64,000 nucleotides of DNA. It comes from DATFDN01 sp963756495 (lineage in GTDB: Bacteria > Pseudomonadota > Alphaproteobacteria > Acetobacterales > Acetobacteraceae). The stretch is from assembly GCA_963756495.1 (NCBI GenBank), contig CAVWNS010000014.1:744001-808000 (forward strand), in the 5' to 3' direction. Of this stretch, positions 29,615 through 38,651 are shown piece by piece. Every line of letters begins with the position of its first letter. The stretch's first letter is position 1. Under the pieces are notes generated by a model. It was not told the origin of the DNA and ran no database searches. It saw only the letters and a list, made by a program, of their open reading frames with translations. Both the position numbers and the translations under genes were made by a program.

Positions 29615-30122
29615 CCGCGTCCGCCACGGCCTCATACGGGCGGCGCCCGACTTTCTCGACGTTGATGCCCTCGATCCGCAGCAGCCGCGTCGAGCCGTCG
29701 CGACGCGGCGAGTGCAGCACGCCCGGCTCATAGAGGTAGGCCATGCCGGGGCGCAGCGTGTAGTCGCGGACGCGCCGTGCCTTGCCCGGCGTGGTCTCGG
29801 TCGGGCGGGCCAGGCACTCCCAGTCGGTCATGACCGTCTCGCCTCCGGCTTGGCCGTAAATCGCCCAGGTCGGGCCGTGGTCGTGCGGCTGGCTGTTCTT
29901 CGCTCCCTGATAGGCGTGCGCCAGGATGGCGAAGCCCAGCTCCGGGTCCTCGTACAGCACCTTTCGCTCCGGCCCGTCCGGGCGGATATGCGCCTCAACG
30001 AACTCCTTATCCTGCAAGACTTTCTCCACCAGGGCGCAGACCTTCTCGCGGCCGGCGGTTCCCGGATTGTCGCGCAGCAGGCGGCGGCACTCGGCGGCGA
30101 ACTGGTCGAGCGAGGTGGGCAT
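29595..30122 (-). CDS. Cysteine dioxygenase-like cupin protein
   Basis: The 175-residue cupin has a three-His iron site: His80 and His82 in QPHDHGPTWAIYGQAGG and His137 in YEPGVLHSPRR. This resembles thiol dioxygenases of the cysteine dioxygenase family, which are about 200 residues, and related small cupins of unknown substrate. The N-terminal helical part (LDQFAAECRRLLRDN) also fits. I chose the ATG at 30122 because AGGAGA lies six bases upstream of it; an ATG at 30128 directly abuts that site. It follows the unknown gene at 30142-30564 with a 19-base gap, so the pair is probably an operon. The substrate might be a thiol or another small acid, by inference. Confidence 0.72.
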   Translation of the reverse strand: MPTSLDQFAAECRRLLRDNPGTAGREKVCALVEKVLQDKEFVEAHIRPDGPERKVLYEDPELGFAILAHAYQGAKNSQPHDHGPTWAIYGQAGGETVMTDWECLARPTETTPGKARRVRDYTLRPGMAYLYEPGVLHSPRRDGSTRLLRIEGINVEKVGRRPYEAVADAVSPAAE

Positions 30123-30141
30123 GGGCATCTCTCCTGTGGGC

Positions 30142-30564
30142 TCAGCGGCGATAGGGATAGCACCGCGCGCGGTCCAGGGTCAGGCCGTAATGATCGCCGA
30201 GCGCGCGGATGGCCGGGCCGTGACGCGGATAGGGGTCGGCGTTGGCGGGACCGACCAGGATCGGCGCGAAGCCTCGGTCGGCCCGCCCGCCCGGCGGCAG
30301 CATCGCGGTCGCGTGGCCCACCCCGTCTTCGTCGCGCAGGGTCAGGAACAGCGGCATCTCGCGCTTGATGTGTGCCTCGAGCCCGATCGCCTGCTCGAAG
30401 AACACGCTGGAAATCGGCCTGAAGCTCTCCGTCGCACGCGCGCGCTCGCGGCGGAAATACTTCTCGACGGCATGATTGAGTTCTTGGGATTCGGCCGCGG
30501 CCTCACCCTCGGTCACGACGCGGAACCACGTCATGCCCTCCGGTGCATCGCACACGTATTCCAT
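30142..30564 (-). CDS. Conserved-looking hypothetical protein, partner of the cysteine dioxygenase-like gene
   Basis: I do not recognise the family. The 140-residue soluble protein starts MEYVCDAPEGMTWFRVVTEG at an ATG with a strong GGAGGAG site. Features are a helical middle with basic clusters (HAVEKYFRRERARATESF), PISSVFFEQAIGLEAHIKRE, and a C-terminal ANADPYPRHGPAIRALGDHYG. There are no membrane segments, Cys pairs or nucleotide-binding loops. Codon bias matches neighbours, so it is likely real. It is the first gene of a two-gene unit with the cysteine-dioxygenase-like cupin and is divergent from a GMC oxidoreductase 92 bases away, which may share the control region. Confidence 0.65.
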   Translation of the reverse strand: MEYVCDAPEGMTWFRVVTEGEAAAESQELNHAVEKYFRRERARATESFRPISSVFFEQAIGLEAHIKREMPLFLTLRDEDGVGHATAMLPPGGRADRGFAPILVGPANADPYPRHGPAIRALGDHYGLTLDRARCYPYRR

Positions 30565-30656
30565 GCGTCTCCTCCGGGGATGGCTTGGACTGGTGTCCGA
30601 CGCCAGACTAGGCTGGCTGGACAGAAGAGCAAACTCGCGAGCACGGGAGTGGATGC

Positions 30657-32318
30657 ATGGCTGCCGTACCAAGCCCGCAATCGGACGCGTTCGATTACGT
30701 GATCGTCGGCAGCGGCGCCGCCGGATCGGTGCTGGCCAACCGCCTGACCGCCGATCCCGGCGTGCGCGTCTGCGTGCTGGAAGCGGGGCCGCCCGACCGG
30801 CATCCGTACATCCACGTCCCCGGCGGCTTCATCAAGATGCTGTTCAACCCGGACTACACTTGGCAATTCAAGACCGAGCCCGGCGAGGGCACCGCCGGGC
30901 GGGCCATCCCGACCACGCAGGGCCGCACGCTCGGCGGCTCCAGCTCGATCAACGGTATGGTCTACAATCGCGGCCAGCATGCCGATTTCGACAGCTGGGC
31001 GCAGCGCGGCAACCGGGGCTGGGGGTACGCCGACGTGCTGCCCTACTTCAAGCGCACCGAGCGCCGGCTGGGCCTGCACGATCCGCGCTATCACGGCAGC
31101 GAGGGCGACCTGCCGGTCACCGATATCGACTGGATCCATCCGATCTGCGAGGCCTTCATCGACGGCGCGCAGGGCATGGGGCTGCCGCGCTGCCAGGATT
31201 ACAACGCGCAGAGCCAGGAGGGCGTCGGCTACTTCCAGCGCGCCATCCACAAGGGCTACCGCCATAGCGCCGCCCGCGTGTTCCTCCATCCGGCCCGAGC
31301 GCGCGGGCTGGAGGTGCGCACCCAGGTCCGCGCCGCCGCCATCCTGTTCGCGGGCAAGCGCGCCGTCGGGGTGCGCACCGTGCATGACCGCGACCGCGCC
31401 CAGGTCCACGAGGTACGCGCGCGGCGCGAGGTGATCGTCGCGGCCGGCACCGCCAACACGGCGAAGCTGCTGCAAATCTCCGGCGTCGGCCCGGCGCCGC
31501 TGCTCGGCGAACTCGGTATTCCGGTTGTGCACGAACTGCGCGGCGTGGGCGAGAACTTCCGCGACCACTACGCGGTGCGCTTCGTCGCCCGCGTGCGCAA
31601 CATCGGCACCATGAACGAGCTGTCGCGCGGTCCGCGCCTGGCCGGGCAGATCGCGCGCTGGGCGATGGGACGCCCGTCGATCCTGGCGCTCAGCCCGTCG
31701 CTGATCCACTGGTTCTGGAAATCCGACGACAGCCTCGATTTCGCCGACCTGCAAGGCGTGTTCAGCCCGGCCAGCTACAAGGAGGGCTTCGTCGGCCTGC
31801 TCGACACGTTCCCCGGCATGACCTGCGGCGTCTGGCAGCACCGGCCCGAGAGCGTGGGCTACGTGCGCGCCCGCTCCGCCGACCCGTTCGAGGACCCGGT
31901 GATCCAGCCCAACTATCTCGCCGATGCGATGGACCGGCGCGTGCTGCTCGCCGGCATGAAGCTCGCGCGCCGACTGCTGCGCACGCCGGAGCTGGCGGCG
32001 TATTTCGACCACGAGACCCTGCCCGGCGATCGCGCGCAGAGCGACGACGAGCTGCTCGACTTCGCCCGCCGCTACGGCTCCACCGCGTACCACCTGATCG
32101 GCACCGCGCGGATGGGCCCATCGACCGACCCGATGGCGGTGGTGGACGACCAGCTGCGCGTCCACGGGATAGAGGGCCTGCGCGTGGTGGACGCCTCGAT
32201 CATGCCCAGCATGCCGTCCGCCAACACCTACGCCTCGACCATGATGATCGCCGAGAAGGCGTCGGACATGATCCGTGGGAGGCCGGCGCTGGAGGCGGCG
32301 GAAGGGTTGGCGGCGTAG
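30657..32318 (+). CDS. GMC-family FAD-dependent oxidoreductase (choline dehydrogenase-like)
   Basis: The 553-residue flavoprotein has the ADP-binding fold VIVGSGAAGSVLANRL near residue 15. The first GMC signature is GRTLGGSSSINGMVYNRG near residue 92 and the second is around AAGTANTAKLLQISGVGP. The C-terminal active site reads HLIGTARMGPSTDPMAVVD with VDASIMPSMPSANT. The family oxidises primary alcohols to aldehydes and passes electrons to quinone or oxygen. Similarity to BetA is general, but no betaine genes are nearby, so choline is not supported as substrate. The ATG at 30657 (MAAVPSPQSDAFDY) fits the conserved N-terminus. It is divergent from the unknown/cupin operon. Confidence 0.88.
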   Translation: MAAVPSPQSDAFDYVIVGSGAAGSVLANRLTADPGVRVCVLEAGPPDRHPYIHVPGGFIKMLFNPDYTWQFKTEPGEGTAGRAIPTTQGRTLGGSSSINGMVYNRGQHADFDSWAQRGNRGWGYADVLPYFKRTERRLGLHDPRYHGSEGDLPVTDIDWIHPICEAFIDGAQGMGLPRCQDYNAQSQEGVGYFQRAIHKGYRHSAARVFLHPARARGLEVRTQVRAAAILFAGKRAVGVRTVHDRDRAQVHEVRARREVIVAAGTANTAKLLQISGVGPAPLLGELGIPVVHELRGVGENFRDHYAVRFVARVRNIGTMNELSRGPRLAGQIARWAMGRPSILALSPSLIHWFWKSDDSLDFADLQGVFSPASYKEGFVGLLDTFPGMTCGVWQHRPESVGYVRARSADPFEDPVIQPNYLADAMDRRVLLAGMKLARRLLRTPELAAYFDHETLPGDRAQSDDELLDFARRYGSTAYHLIGTARMGPSTDPMAVVDDQLRVHGIEGLRVVDASIMPSMPSANTYASTMMIAEKASDMIRGRPALEAAEGLAA

Positions 32319-32376
32319 ACTGCAAGACTTCTGAGACCGCGTCCGAGTGCGGCCAATCCGGCGCTCTTAAATCGTA

Positions 32377-32763
32377 TCAAACAAGCCGCACCGGTCCAGG
32401 ATACCGCGCCACCACCGGGTCGGCGGTGAGCAGGGTGATGCCCTCGACCATCGCTTGCGCGACGAGGATGCGGTCGAACGGGTCCTTGTGGATCGGCGGC
32501 AGGCCGTCGATGGCGACCGCGTGCCGGCTGGTGATCGGCACTTCGTCATAGCCATTGTCCGCCAGGCCCCGGCGCAAGAGTCGGACGTCCGCCCGGAAAT
32601 CCTCGCGCCCGAGGCCACGCTTGATCGCCACCTCCCACAGGCTGGCGGCGCTGAACGCCAGTGCGTTCACGGGATCGTCCAGCAGGGCACGCGCGCCCGC
32701 CGACAACCGATCGGGCTGACCCGCGGCCCATAGCAGCAGATGCGTGTCCAGCAGCAGCTTCAC
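32377..32763 (-). CDS. PIN-domain toxin (VapC family)
   Basis: The 128-residue PIN nuclease starts MKLLLDTHLLLWAAGQPDRL (first catalytic Asp). It has AASLWEVAIKRGLGR with the second acidic position, HKDPFDRILVAQAM with the clustered Asp residues, and LLTADPVVARY at the C-terminus. This is the DTHxLLW branch often paired with Phd/YefM antitoxins. The domain is complete and catalytic acids are all present. The start overlaps the antitoxin stop by four bases, so toxin synthesis is coupled. PIN toxins cleave tRNA or rRNA; the target here is unknown. Confidence 0.88.
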   Translation of the reverse strand: MKLLLDTHLLLWAAGQPDRLSAGARALLDDPVNALAFSAASLWEVAIKRGLGREDFRADVRLLRRGLADNGYDEVPITSRHAVAIDGLPPIHKDPFDRILVAQAMVEGITLLTADPVVARYPGPVRLV

Positions 32764-33008
32764 GCGCCCTCGCCGAACAGACGCTCGATCTCCGTGCTTC
32801 CCATCCGGTCGAAATCGTCCGGAACCGCAATCTCCCCGACCATGAACCCCAACCGGCGAACCTGCCGGGGCACCGGCGCGTCCAGGCCCGTGACCTTCAC
32901 CAGCGGCCTGCCGGCCTTGGCGATGATAAACGGCTCCCCCTTGGCGGCCTGGTCGATCAATCGCGACAGGTGGGTCTTGGCCTCGTGGATATTGACGGTC
33001 CGCACCAT
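32760..33008 (-). CDS. Phd/YefM-family antitoxin
   Basis: The 82-residue product begins MVRTVNIHEAKTHLSRLIDQ, then AAKGEPFIIAKAGRPLVKVT, the complete Phd/YefM DNA-binding fold. A C-terminal tail (MVGEIAVPDDFDRMGSTEIERLFGEGA) would neutralise the PIN toxin. It is the first gene of the pair and overlaps the toxin gene by ATGA. Family members repress their own promoter. An intact pair here contrasts with the destroyed AbrB/PIN pair at 5.6-5.9 kb. The upstream 33009-33173 stretch is relatively AT-rich at its start and may hold the promoter. Confidence 0.88.
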   Translation of the reverse strand: MVRTVNIHEAKTHLSRLIDQAAKGEPFIIAKAGRPLVKVTGLDAPVPRQVRRLGFMVGEIAVPDDFDRMGSTEIERLFGEGA

Positions 33009-33173
33009 GCGCTCCGGTCTGGACTAAGTCAGATTAGTCTAGTCCAAAATCGGTCATCGGCAAGCAGATAACGCCGCCGGTCGCGGTATTGCAGATGACC
33101 GTCCGATCCTGGGGCGAGCGCTTCCCGGTTATCATTTCGGCCCAGGTGTGACGAAAATCTCCTCCCGCTACCG

Positions 33174-33484
33174 CTAACTGACCGCATCGCCGCGTCGGAC
33201 CCTGCCGCCCTGCATGACCGACGCATAGACGCCGACATTGCCTTGGTTGCCCGCGGGGCGTCGGCCAGCGCGGCTCGGAAGCTGAACAGCGTGGGCCAGT
33301 TCCTTGGGTTTTTGGCCGTGGCGACCTTTCCGTCGGCGCCGTCGACCAGCACCTAGGCGCCGTCTCCGGCGAGCCCGCCCTCCGCGATCTCGGTGGCGTT
33401 CAGTTCCTCGCCCATCATGGATTTGGCGGGGTAGCGCCACAGAGCGGCTACCGAGTCATCGATGCCTGCTGCCGAACCTGACAT
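33174..33484 (-). pseudogene. MOSC-domain protein pseudogene (nonsense mutation plus internal deletion)
   Basis: An ATG at 33484 with AGGAGG upstream opens MSGSAAGIDDSVAALWRYPA followed by KSMMGEELNATEIAEGGLAGDGA, the N-terminal MOSC beta-barrel domain. A TAG at about 33353 then interrupts the frame where the family has a Tyr-like residue, and homology continues as VLVDGADGKVATAKNPRNWP. Shortly after, the frame changes and the last visible homologous piece is GNVGVYASVMQGGRVRRGDA near 33180, the C-terminal MOSC signature. The central ~100 residues, including the sulfur-carrying Cys region, are missing. This combination cannot come from a single sequencing error, so it is a true relic of a molybdenum-cofactor sulfurase-like gene. 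Confidence 0.75.
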
Positions 33485-33690
33485 CGCTGCCTCCTTGCCC
33501 TGTACGCGCCGCGGAACCGGTGCCACTCGCTTTCGGAAGTAGCAATCGAGACTAGGAACAACCACGGACCCCGTCCAGAGCGAAACGCCCCGGACCGGCA
33601 CTCGCTCGCCTCCGCCCCTTGCAGCGGAGACGCATCCGCTGGGAATATGGGTGAGCCTTGCCGACGAGCAACGATCGGAGAACCCACAGC

Positions 33691-34539
<849 letters not shown>

Positions 34540-34550
34540 GAGGGCGGAAG

Positions 34551-35729
34551 ATGTTCGCGACCTTCCTTCTGTCGCTCAAGCAGGCGGGCCTGCCCGTCTC
34601 GGTCACCGAGTATCTCACGCTGATGGGGGCGATGAAGGCGGGCATCGCCGAATACAGCGTCGAGGATTTCTACTATCTCAGCCGCTCCTGCCTGGTGAAG
34701 GACGAGCGTCATCTCGACCGCTTCGACCGCGTGTTCGGCACCTGCTTCAAGGGCCTGGAAAGTGCTGAAGGCGTGGAGGCTCGCGAGTTGCCCGAGGATT
34801 GGCTGCGCAAGCTGGCCGAACGCCTGCTCTCGCCCGAGCAGATGGAGCAGATCAAGGGCCTGGGCGGGTTCGACGCGATCATGGAGCGGCTGCGCGAGCT
34901 GCTGGCTGAGCAGAAGGGCCGTCACCAGGGCGGCTCCAAATGGATCGGCACCGCCGGTACCTCGCCCTTCGGCGGCTACGGCTACAACCCCGAGGGCGTG
35001 CGCATCGGCCAGAAGGAAAGCCGGCACCGCCGCGCGGTGAAGGTGTGGGACAAGCGCGACTTTCGCGATCTCGACGGCGATCTCGAGTTGGGCACGCGCA
35101 ATTTCCGCGTCGCGCTGCGCCGGCTGCGCCGCTTCGCCCGTCAGGGCGCGCCCACCGAACTCGACATTCCCGACACCATCCGCGCGACCGCCAACAATGC
35201 CGGGATGCTCGACCTCAAGCTGGTGCCGGAGCGCCACAACACGGTGAAGCTGCTTTTGTTCTTCGACATCGGCGGCTCGATGGACGAGCACGTGAAGGTC
35301 TGCGAGGAGCTGTTCTCCGCCTGCCGCACCGAGTTCAAGCACCTCGAGTATTTCTACTTCCACAACTTTCCCTACGAGAAGGTGTGGAAGGACAACCGCC
35401 GGCGCTACGAGAAGACGATCCCCACCTGGGAGGTGCTGCGCACCTACGGTCCCGACTACCGCCTGATCTTCGTCGGCGACGCGGCGATGAGCCCGTACGA
35501 GATCACCATGGCGGGCGGCAGCGTCGAGCACTGGAACGAGGAATCCGGGCGCGTCTGGCTCGACCGCATGACCGCGCAGTACCGCCGCGCCGCCTGGCTG
35601 AACCCGACGCCGGAGAACACGTGGGAGTTCGTGCAGTCGATCGGCATCACCCGCCAGCTCATGGAACGCCGCATGTTCCCGCTCACCCTCGCCGGGATCG
35701 ACGAGATGACGCGCGAACTCAGCCGATAA
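34551..35729 (+). CDS. VWA-domain protein, CoxE/YehP-like partner of MoxR
   Basis: The 392-residue soluble protein has a helical N-terminal half (MFATFLLSLKQAGLPVSVTE) and a Gly-rich linker (GTAGTSPFGGYGYNPEGVRI). The C-terminal von Willebrand A domain carries the metal-ion-dependent adhesion motif DIGGSMD at 239-245 and VGDAAMSPYEITM later. In the family the MIDAS is DxSxS; here Gly replaces the first Ser, a possible weakening of metal binding. It is 11 bases after the MoxR ATPase and followed 9 bases on by an SDR gene, so these form one operon. The pair likely acts as a metal-dependent assembly or insertion chaperone. Confidence 0.88.
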   Translation: MFATFLLSLKQAGLPVSVTEYLTLMGAMKAGIAEYSVEDFYYLSRSCLVKDERHLDRFDRVFGTCFKGLESAEGVEARELPEDWLRKLAERLLSPEQMEQIKGLGGFDAIMERLRELLAEQKGRHQGGSKWIGTAGTSPFGGYGYNPEGVRIGQKESRHRRAVKVWDKRDFRDLDGDLELGTRNFRVALRRLRRFARQGAPTELDIPDTIRATANNAGMLDLKLVPERHNTVKLLLFFDIGGSMDEHVKVCEELFSACRTEFKHLEYFYFHNFPYEKVWKDNRRRYEKTIPTWEVLRTYGPDYRLIFVGDAAMSPYEITMAGGSVEHWNEESGRVWLDRMTAQYRRAAWLNPTPENTWEFVQSIGITRQLMERRMFPLTLAGIDEMTRELSR

Positions 35730-35738
35730 GGAGCCGCC

Positions 35739-36482
35739 ATGCCCCGCCTCGCCGACAGGATCGCCTTCATTACCGGCGCCGGAGCGGGCATCGGCCGCGC
35801 GACGGCCATCGCGATGGCGCGCGAGGGCGCGCGCGTGGCGGTGGCCGAGATCAACGCCGGGGCAGGGGAGGAGACGGCGCATCTGGCCGGCAACGGCGCC
35901 ATCGCGATCCGCGCCGACGTGACCGACGAGGACAGCCTGCGCGAGGCGATCGGGCGCGCGGCGGCGCATTTCGGCGGGCTGCACATCCTGCACAACAATG
36001 CCGGCGGCTCCACGGCGCAGGACAACACCGCCGTCGATGCGCCGCTCGCGGAGTTCTGGCGCGTCATCCGGCTCGACCTGTTCGGCACGTTCCTCGGCTG
36101 CCGCTTCGGCATCCCGGAGATCGCGAAATCGGGTGGCGGCGCGGTCATCAACATGGCATCGAACCTCGCGCTCATGGGCATCCCGGGCCGCGACTGCTAC
36201 ACCGCCGCCAAGGGCGCGGTCGCCGCGCTCACGCGCTCGCTCGCGGTCGAGTTCGCGCCCTCGGTGCGCGTGAACGCGCTGGCGCCCTCGGCCACCATGA
36301 CCGAGCGGGTGCGGACATTGATGGTGGGCAACGCCGCGATCGAGAAGCTGGCGAAGTCGCACCTGCTCGGTCTGATCGCGCCCGAGGACATCGCCAATGC
36401 CGCCATCTTCCTAGCCTCCGACGAGGCGCGCATGATCACCGGCCAGATCCTGCCGGTGGACAGCGGCGTGACCATCTCCTGA
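35739..36482 (+). CDS. SDR-family oxidoreductase
   Basis: The 247-residue classical short-chain dehydrogenase has the NAD(P)-binding motif TGAGAGIG at residues 12-19, the structural NNAG motif (HILHNNAGGS), a catalytic Ser in INMASNLALMG and YTAAK. The C-terminal DSGVTIS tail and AMARE helix are usual. An acidic residue after strand 2 (VAVAEINAG) suggests preference for NAD over NADP, by family rule. It lies 9 bases downstream of the VWA gene and 12 bases upstream of the VOC gene within a probable five-gene operon. The substrate is unknown. Confidence 0.88.
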   Translation: MPRLADRIAFITGAGAGIGRATAIAMAREGARVAVAEINAGAGEETAHLAGNGAIAIRADVTDEDSLREAIGRAAAHFGGLHILHNNAGGSTAQDNTAVDAPLAEFWRVIRLDLFGTFLGCRFGIPEIAKSGGGAVINMASNLALMGIPGRDCYTAAKGAVAALTRSLAVEFAPSVRVNALAPSATMTERVRTLMVGNAAIEKLAKSHLLGLIAPEDIANAAIFLASDEARMITGQILPVDSGVTIS

Positions 36483-36494
36483 AAGGACCGCGCC

Positions 36495-36917
36495 ATGAAG
36501 GTCAAGCGCATCGAACACATCGCCATTGCCGCGCCCTCGCTCGCTAAGTCGGTCGCGCTGTTCCGCGACGCCTTCGGCATCGAGATGGAATACGAGGAAA
36601 CGATCGGATCGATCCGCCTCGCCATGCTCCCCGTGGGCGAGGCGAACGCCGGGCAGACCTATATCGAGCTGCTGGAGGGCGAGGCCGAGGGCGATCCCGT
36701 GCGCCAGCGGATCGCCGAGCGGGGACCCGGCCTGTGGCATATCTGCCTGGAGGTGGACGACATCGACGGGGCCTTGGCCGAGCTGAAGGCCAGGGGCGTG
36801 AAGCTGCGCGACGAGTCGCCCAAGCCCGGCCACGGCGGTTCGCGCATCGCCTTCCTCGATCCGGCCTCGACTGGAGACGTGCTAATCGAACTCGCCCAAC
36901 TTCCGGCCGGACACTGA
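36495..36917 (+). CDS. mce: Methylmalonyl-CoA epimerase-like VOC protein
   Basis: The 140-residue vicinal-oxygen-chelate protein starts MKVKRIEHIAIAAPSLAKSV with the first metal His at position 8. YIELLEG, GLWHICLEVDDID and DVLIELAQ supply the other His and Glu metal ligands. The spacing and HIA...LWHICLEV pattern match methylmalonyl-CoA epimerase, which interconverts the 2R and 2S forms in propionyl-CoA metabolism. No mutase or carboxylase genes are in the window, so the symbol is a family-level guess. It is in the MoxR-VWA-SDR operon with gaps of 12 bases on both sides. Confidence 0.85.
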   Translation: MKVKRIEHIAIAAPSLAKSVALFRDAFGIEMEYEETIGSIRLAMLPVGEANAGQTYIELLEGEAEGDPVRQRIAERGPGLWHICLEVDDIDGALAELKARGVKLRDESPKPGHGGSRIAFLDPASTGDVLIELAQLPAGH

Positions 36918-36929
36918 ACGGAGGCTCCC

Positions 36930-37805
36930 ATGCCCGACGGTTTCGCCCATCCCGAGTTCCTGGTGGACTCCGACTGGCTCGCGGGCCATCTCGATGACCC
37001 GCACGTGCTGGTGTTCGACTGCACCACGCACCTGATCCCCGATCCCAGGACCACGTACCAGGTCGTGCCCGGACGCGCGGACTTCGAGAAGGCCCATATT
37101 CCCGGCGCGCAGTTCATCGACGTGCAGCAGGACGTGTCCGACAACACCCAGCACCTGCGCTTCATGGCGCCCGGCGCGGATGCGTTCGCCGCCGCCATGC
37201 GCCGCTTCGGCGTCGGCGCGGACAGCCGCGTGGTGCTCTACAGCACCGCCAATGTCTGGTGGGCTACCCGCGTATGGTGGCTGTTGCGCGTGTTCGGCTT
37301 CGATAACGCCGCGGTGCTGGACGGCGGCTTGCAGAAATGGACAAGCGAGGGCCACCCGACCGAATCCGGCCCCGCCCGGGCGCGCCCGCCGGGCGATTTC
37401 GTCGCACGCGGCCCGCGTCCGCTGATGGTGGATCGCGATGCCGTCCTGGCCGCGATCGGCGATTCCGCCATCTGCACCATCAACGCGCTGACGCCGCAGC
37501 AGCACGCCGGCAGCGGCGGCAACGCCTATGGCCGGCCGGGCCACATCGCCGGCAGCGTCAACCTGCCCGCCGCGCATCTGTTGGACCCGGCGAGCAACAC
37601 CTTCCTGCCGCCCGCGGCACTGCGCGAGCGCTTCGGCGATGTCGGCGCGCTCGACAAGCAAGTCATCGCCTATTGCGGCGGCGGCATCGCGGCCAGCGCC
37701 GACGCGCTGGTCCTCACCATGCTGGGCCACCCGGACGTGGTGCTCTACGACGCCTCGCTGTCGGAATGGGCGCCCGATCCCGCGCTGCCGATGGAAACGG
37801 GCTAA
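36930..37805 (+). CDS. Sulfurtransferase with two rhodanese domains
   Basis: The 291-residue tandem rhodanese has an N-terminal inactive domain (WLAGHLDDPHVLVFDCTTHL, then PGRADFEKAHIPGAQFIDVQ) and a C-terminal catalytic domain. The active-site loop AYCGGGIAAS provides the persulfide Cys. GRPGHIAGSVNLPA and VVLYDASLSEWAPDPALP are family segments. The CGGGI loop fits thiosulfate or 3-mercaptopyruvate sulfurtransferases only in general, and the donor cannot be told. It is the last gene of the MoxR-VWA-SDR-VOC unit, 12 bases after the VOC gene, and ends just before a convergent mlaC-type gene. In the MoxR context, sulfur supply for cofactor maturation is conceivable but unproven. Confidence 0.88.
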   Translation: MPDGFAHPEFLVDSDWLAGHLDDPHVLVFDCTTHLIPDPRTTYQVVPGRADFEKAHIPGAQFIDVQQDVSDNTQHLRFMAPGADAFAAAMRRFGVGADSRVVLYSTANVWWATRVWWLLRVFGFDNAAVLDGGLQKWTSEGHPTESGPARARPPGDFVARGPRPLMVDRDAVLAAIGDSAICTINALTPQQHAGSGGNAYGRPGHIAGSVNLPAAHLLDPASNTFLPPAALRERFGDVGALDKQVIAYCGGGIAASADALVLTMLGHPDVVLYDASLSEWAPDPALPMETG

Positions 37806-37809
37806 GCCC

Positions 37810-38475
37810 TCAGCCGTTCGCCAGCGCCGCCGTCTTCCGTTGCAGGCTCGCCTCCAGCGCCGACGGCCCACCGCTGGCGAGCATGGCGGCGAAGTCCGAT
37901 CGCAGCACGGCGACCCGGCTGATCGTGCCGTCGGCCAGCACGTCGCTGGCCCGCCAAGCGCCATCCGGCATCCGGCGCATTACGTAATCGATCGTGTGCG
38001 AGTTGTTCCCGTCGCGTGAGATGACCATGCTGCTGACCACCTGGGCGCCATTGCCGAGCGCGCGGGTCTGCGGCGAGACGGTCAGGCGCTGGCCGTCGTA
38101 GCTGTCGAAGCTCTCGACATAGGTGGCGGCGGTGTACTGGCGGAAGGTCACCAGCAGGCGGCTCTGATCGGCCGGGCTCAGCCCCGACCAGCTCGGTCCG
38201 ACCGCCAGGCGCAGGATGCCGGGCAGGTCCAGCGCGTTCTCGAGCACGGGGGTCAGCTCGCTCACCCGCTGGCTGAACGGCGTCCGGCTGCCCTGCTGCA
38301 TGATCCGCAGCAGCGCCGCATCGAGCTGCTGTATGGGCGCGATCGCCTCCGTCGCTCCGGGCTCGGCCGCCTCGGACTGGGTAGCCGGCACGCCGATCGG
38401 CGCGGCAAGCACGGCCAGCGCCGCGCCATGGAGCAACACCCGCCGGGCGATTACGATCGCACTCATTTCCCGCAT
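37810..38475 (-). CDS. MlaC/Ttg2D-family periplasmic phospholipid-binding protein
   Basis: The product is about 221 residues, with an N-terminal hydrophobic export signal (VIARRVLLHGAALAVLAAPI) and then the MlaC fold. Visible parts are LPGILRLAVGPSWSGLSPAD and LVTFRQYTAATYVESFDSYDGQ, then VSSMVISRDGNNSHTIDYVM and AWRASDVLADGTISRVAVLR. Family members shuttle phospholipids, or in hopanoid producers act as HpnM. No mlaABDEF or hopanoid genes are adjacent, so its pathway is open. Two starts are possible, at 38475 and 38466; the second has GCGGGA close upstream. It is convergent with the sulfurtransferase gene. Confidence 0.82.
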   Translation of the reverse strand: MREMSAIVIARRVLLHGAALAVLAAPIGVPATQSEAAEPGATEAIAPIQQLDAALLRIMQQGSRTPFSQRVSELTPVLENALDLPGILRLAVGPSWSGLSPADQSRLLVTFRQYTAATYVESFDSYDGQRLTVSPQTRALGNGAQVVSSMVISRDGNNSHTIDYVMRRMPDGAWRASDVLADGTISRVAVLRSDFAAMLASGGPSALEASLQRKTAALANG

Positions 38476-38651
38476 CCCCAACTCTCGACATCCGGAAATA
38501 TAGGCCGGGTCCGAAGGCGGTCCAGGGATGGGCTTGCACTGACGCAAGCTCCGGGTAACGTGATAAGGGGCCACGGCCGGCCTGCGCTGACCGAGGATGA
38601 CCAGGGCCCACTTAATGGGCTTGATACGACTGCTGACCGGAGAGTCCCGGC

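Noticed and set aside
30657..32318. Choline dehydrogenase betA of an osmoprotectant pathway
   Set aside because: General GMC similarity only; no betB, betI or transporter genes are adjacent.
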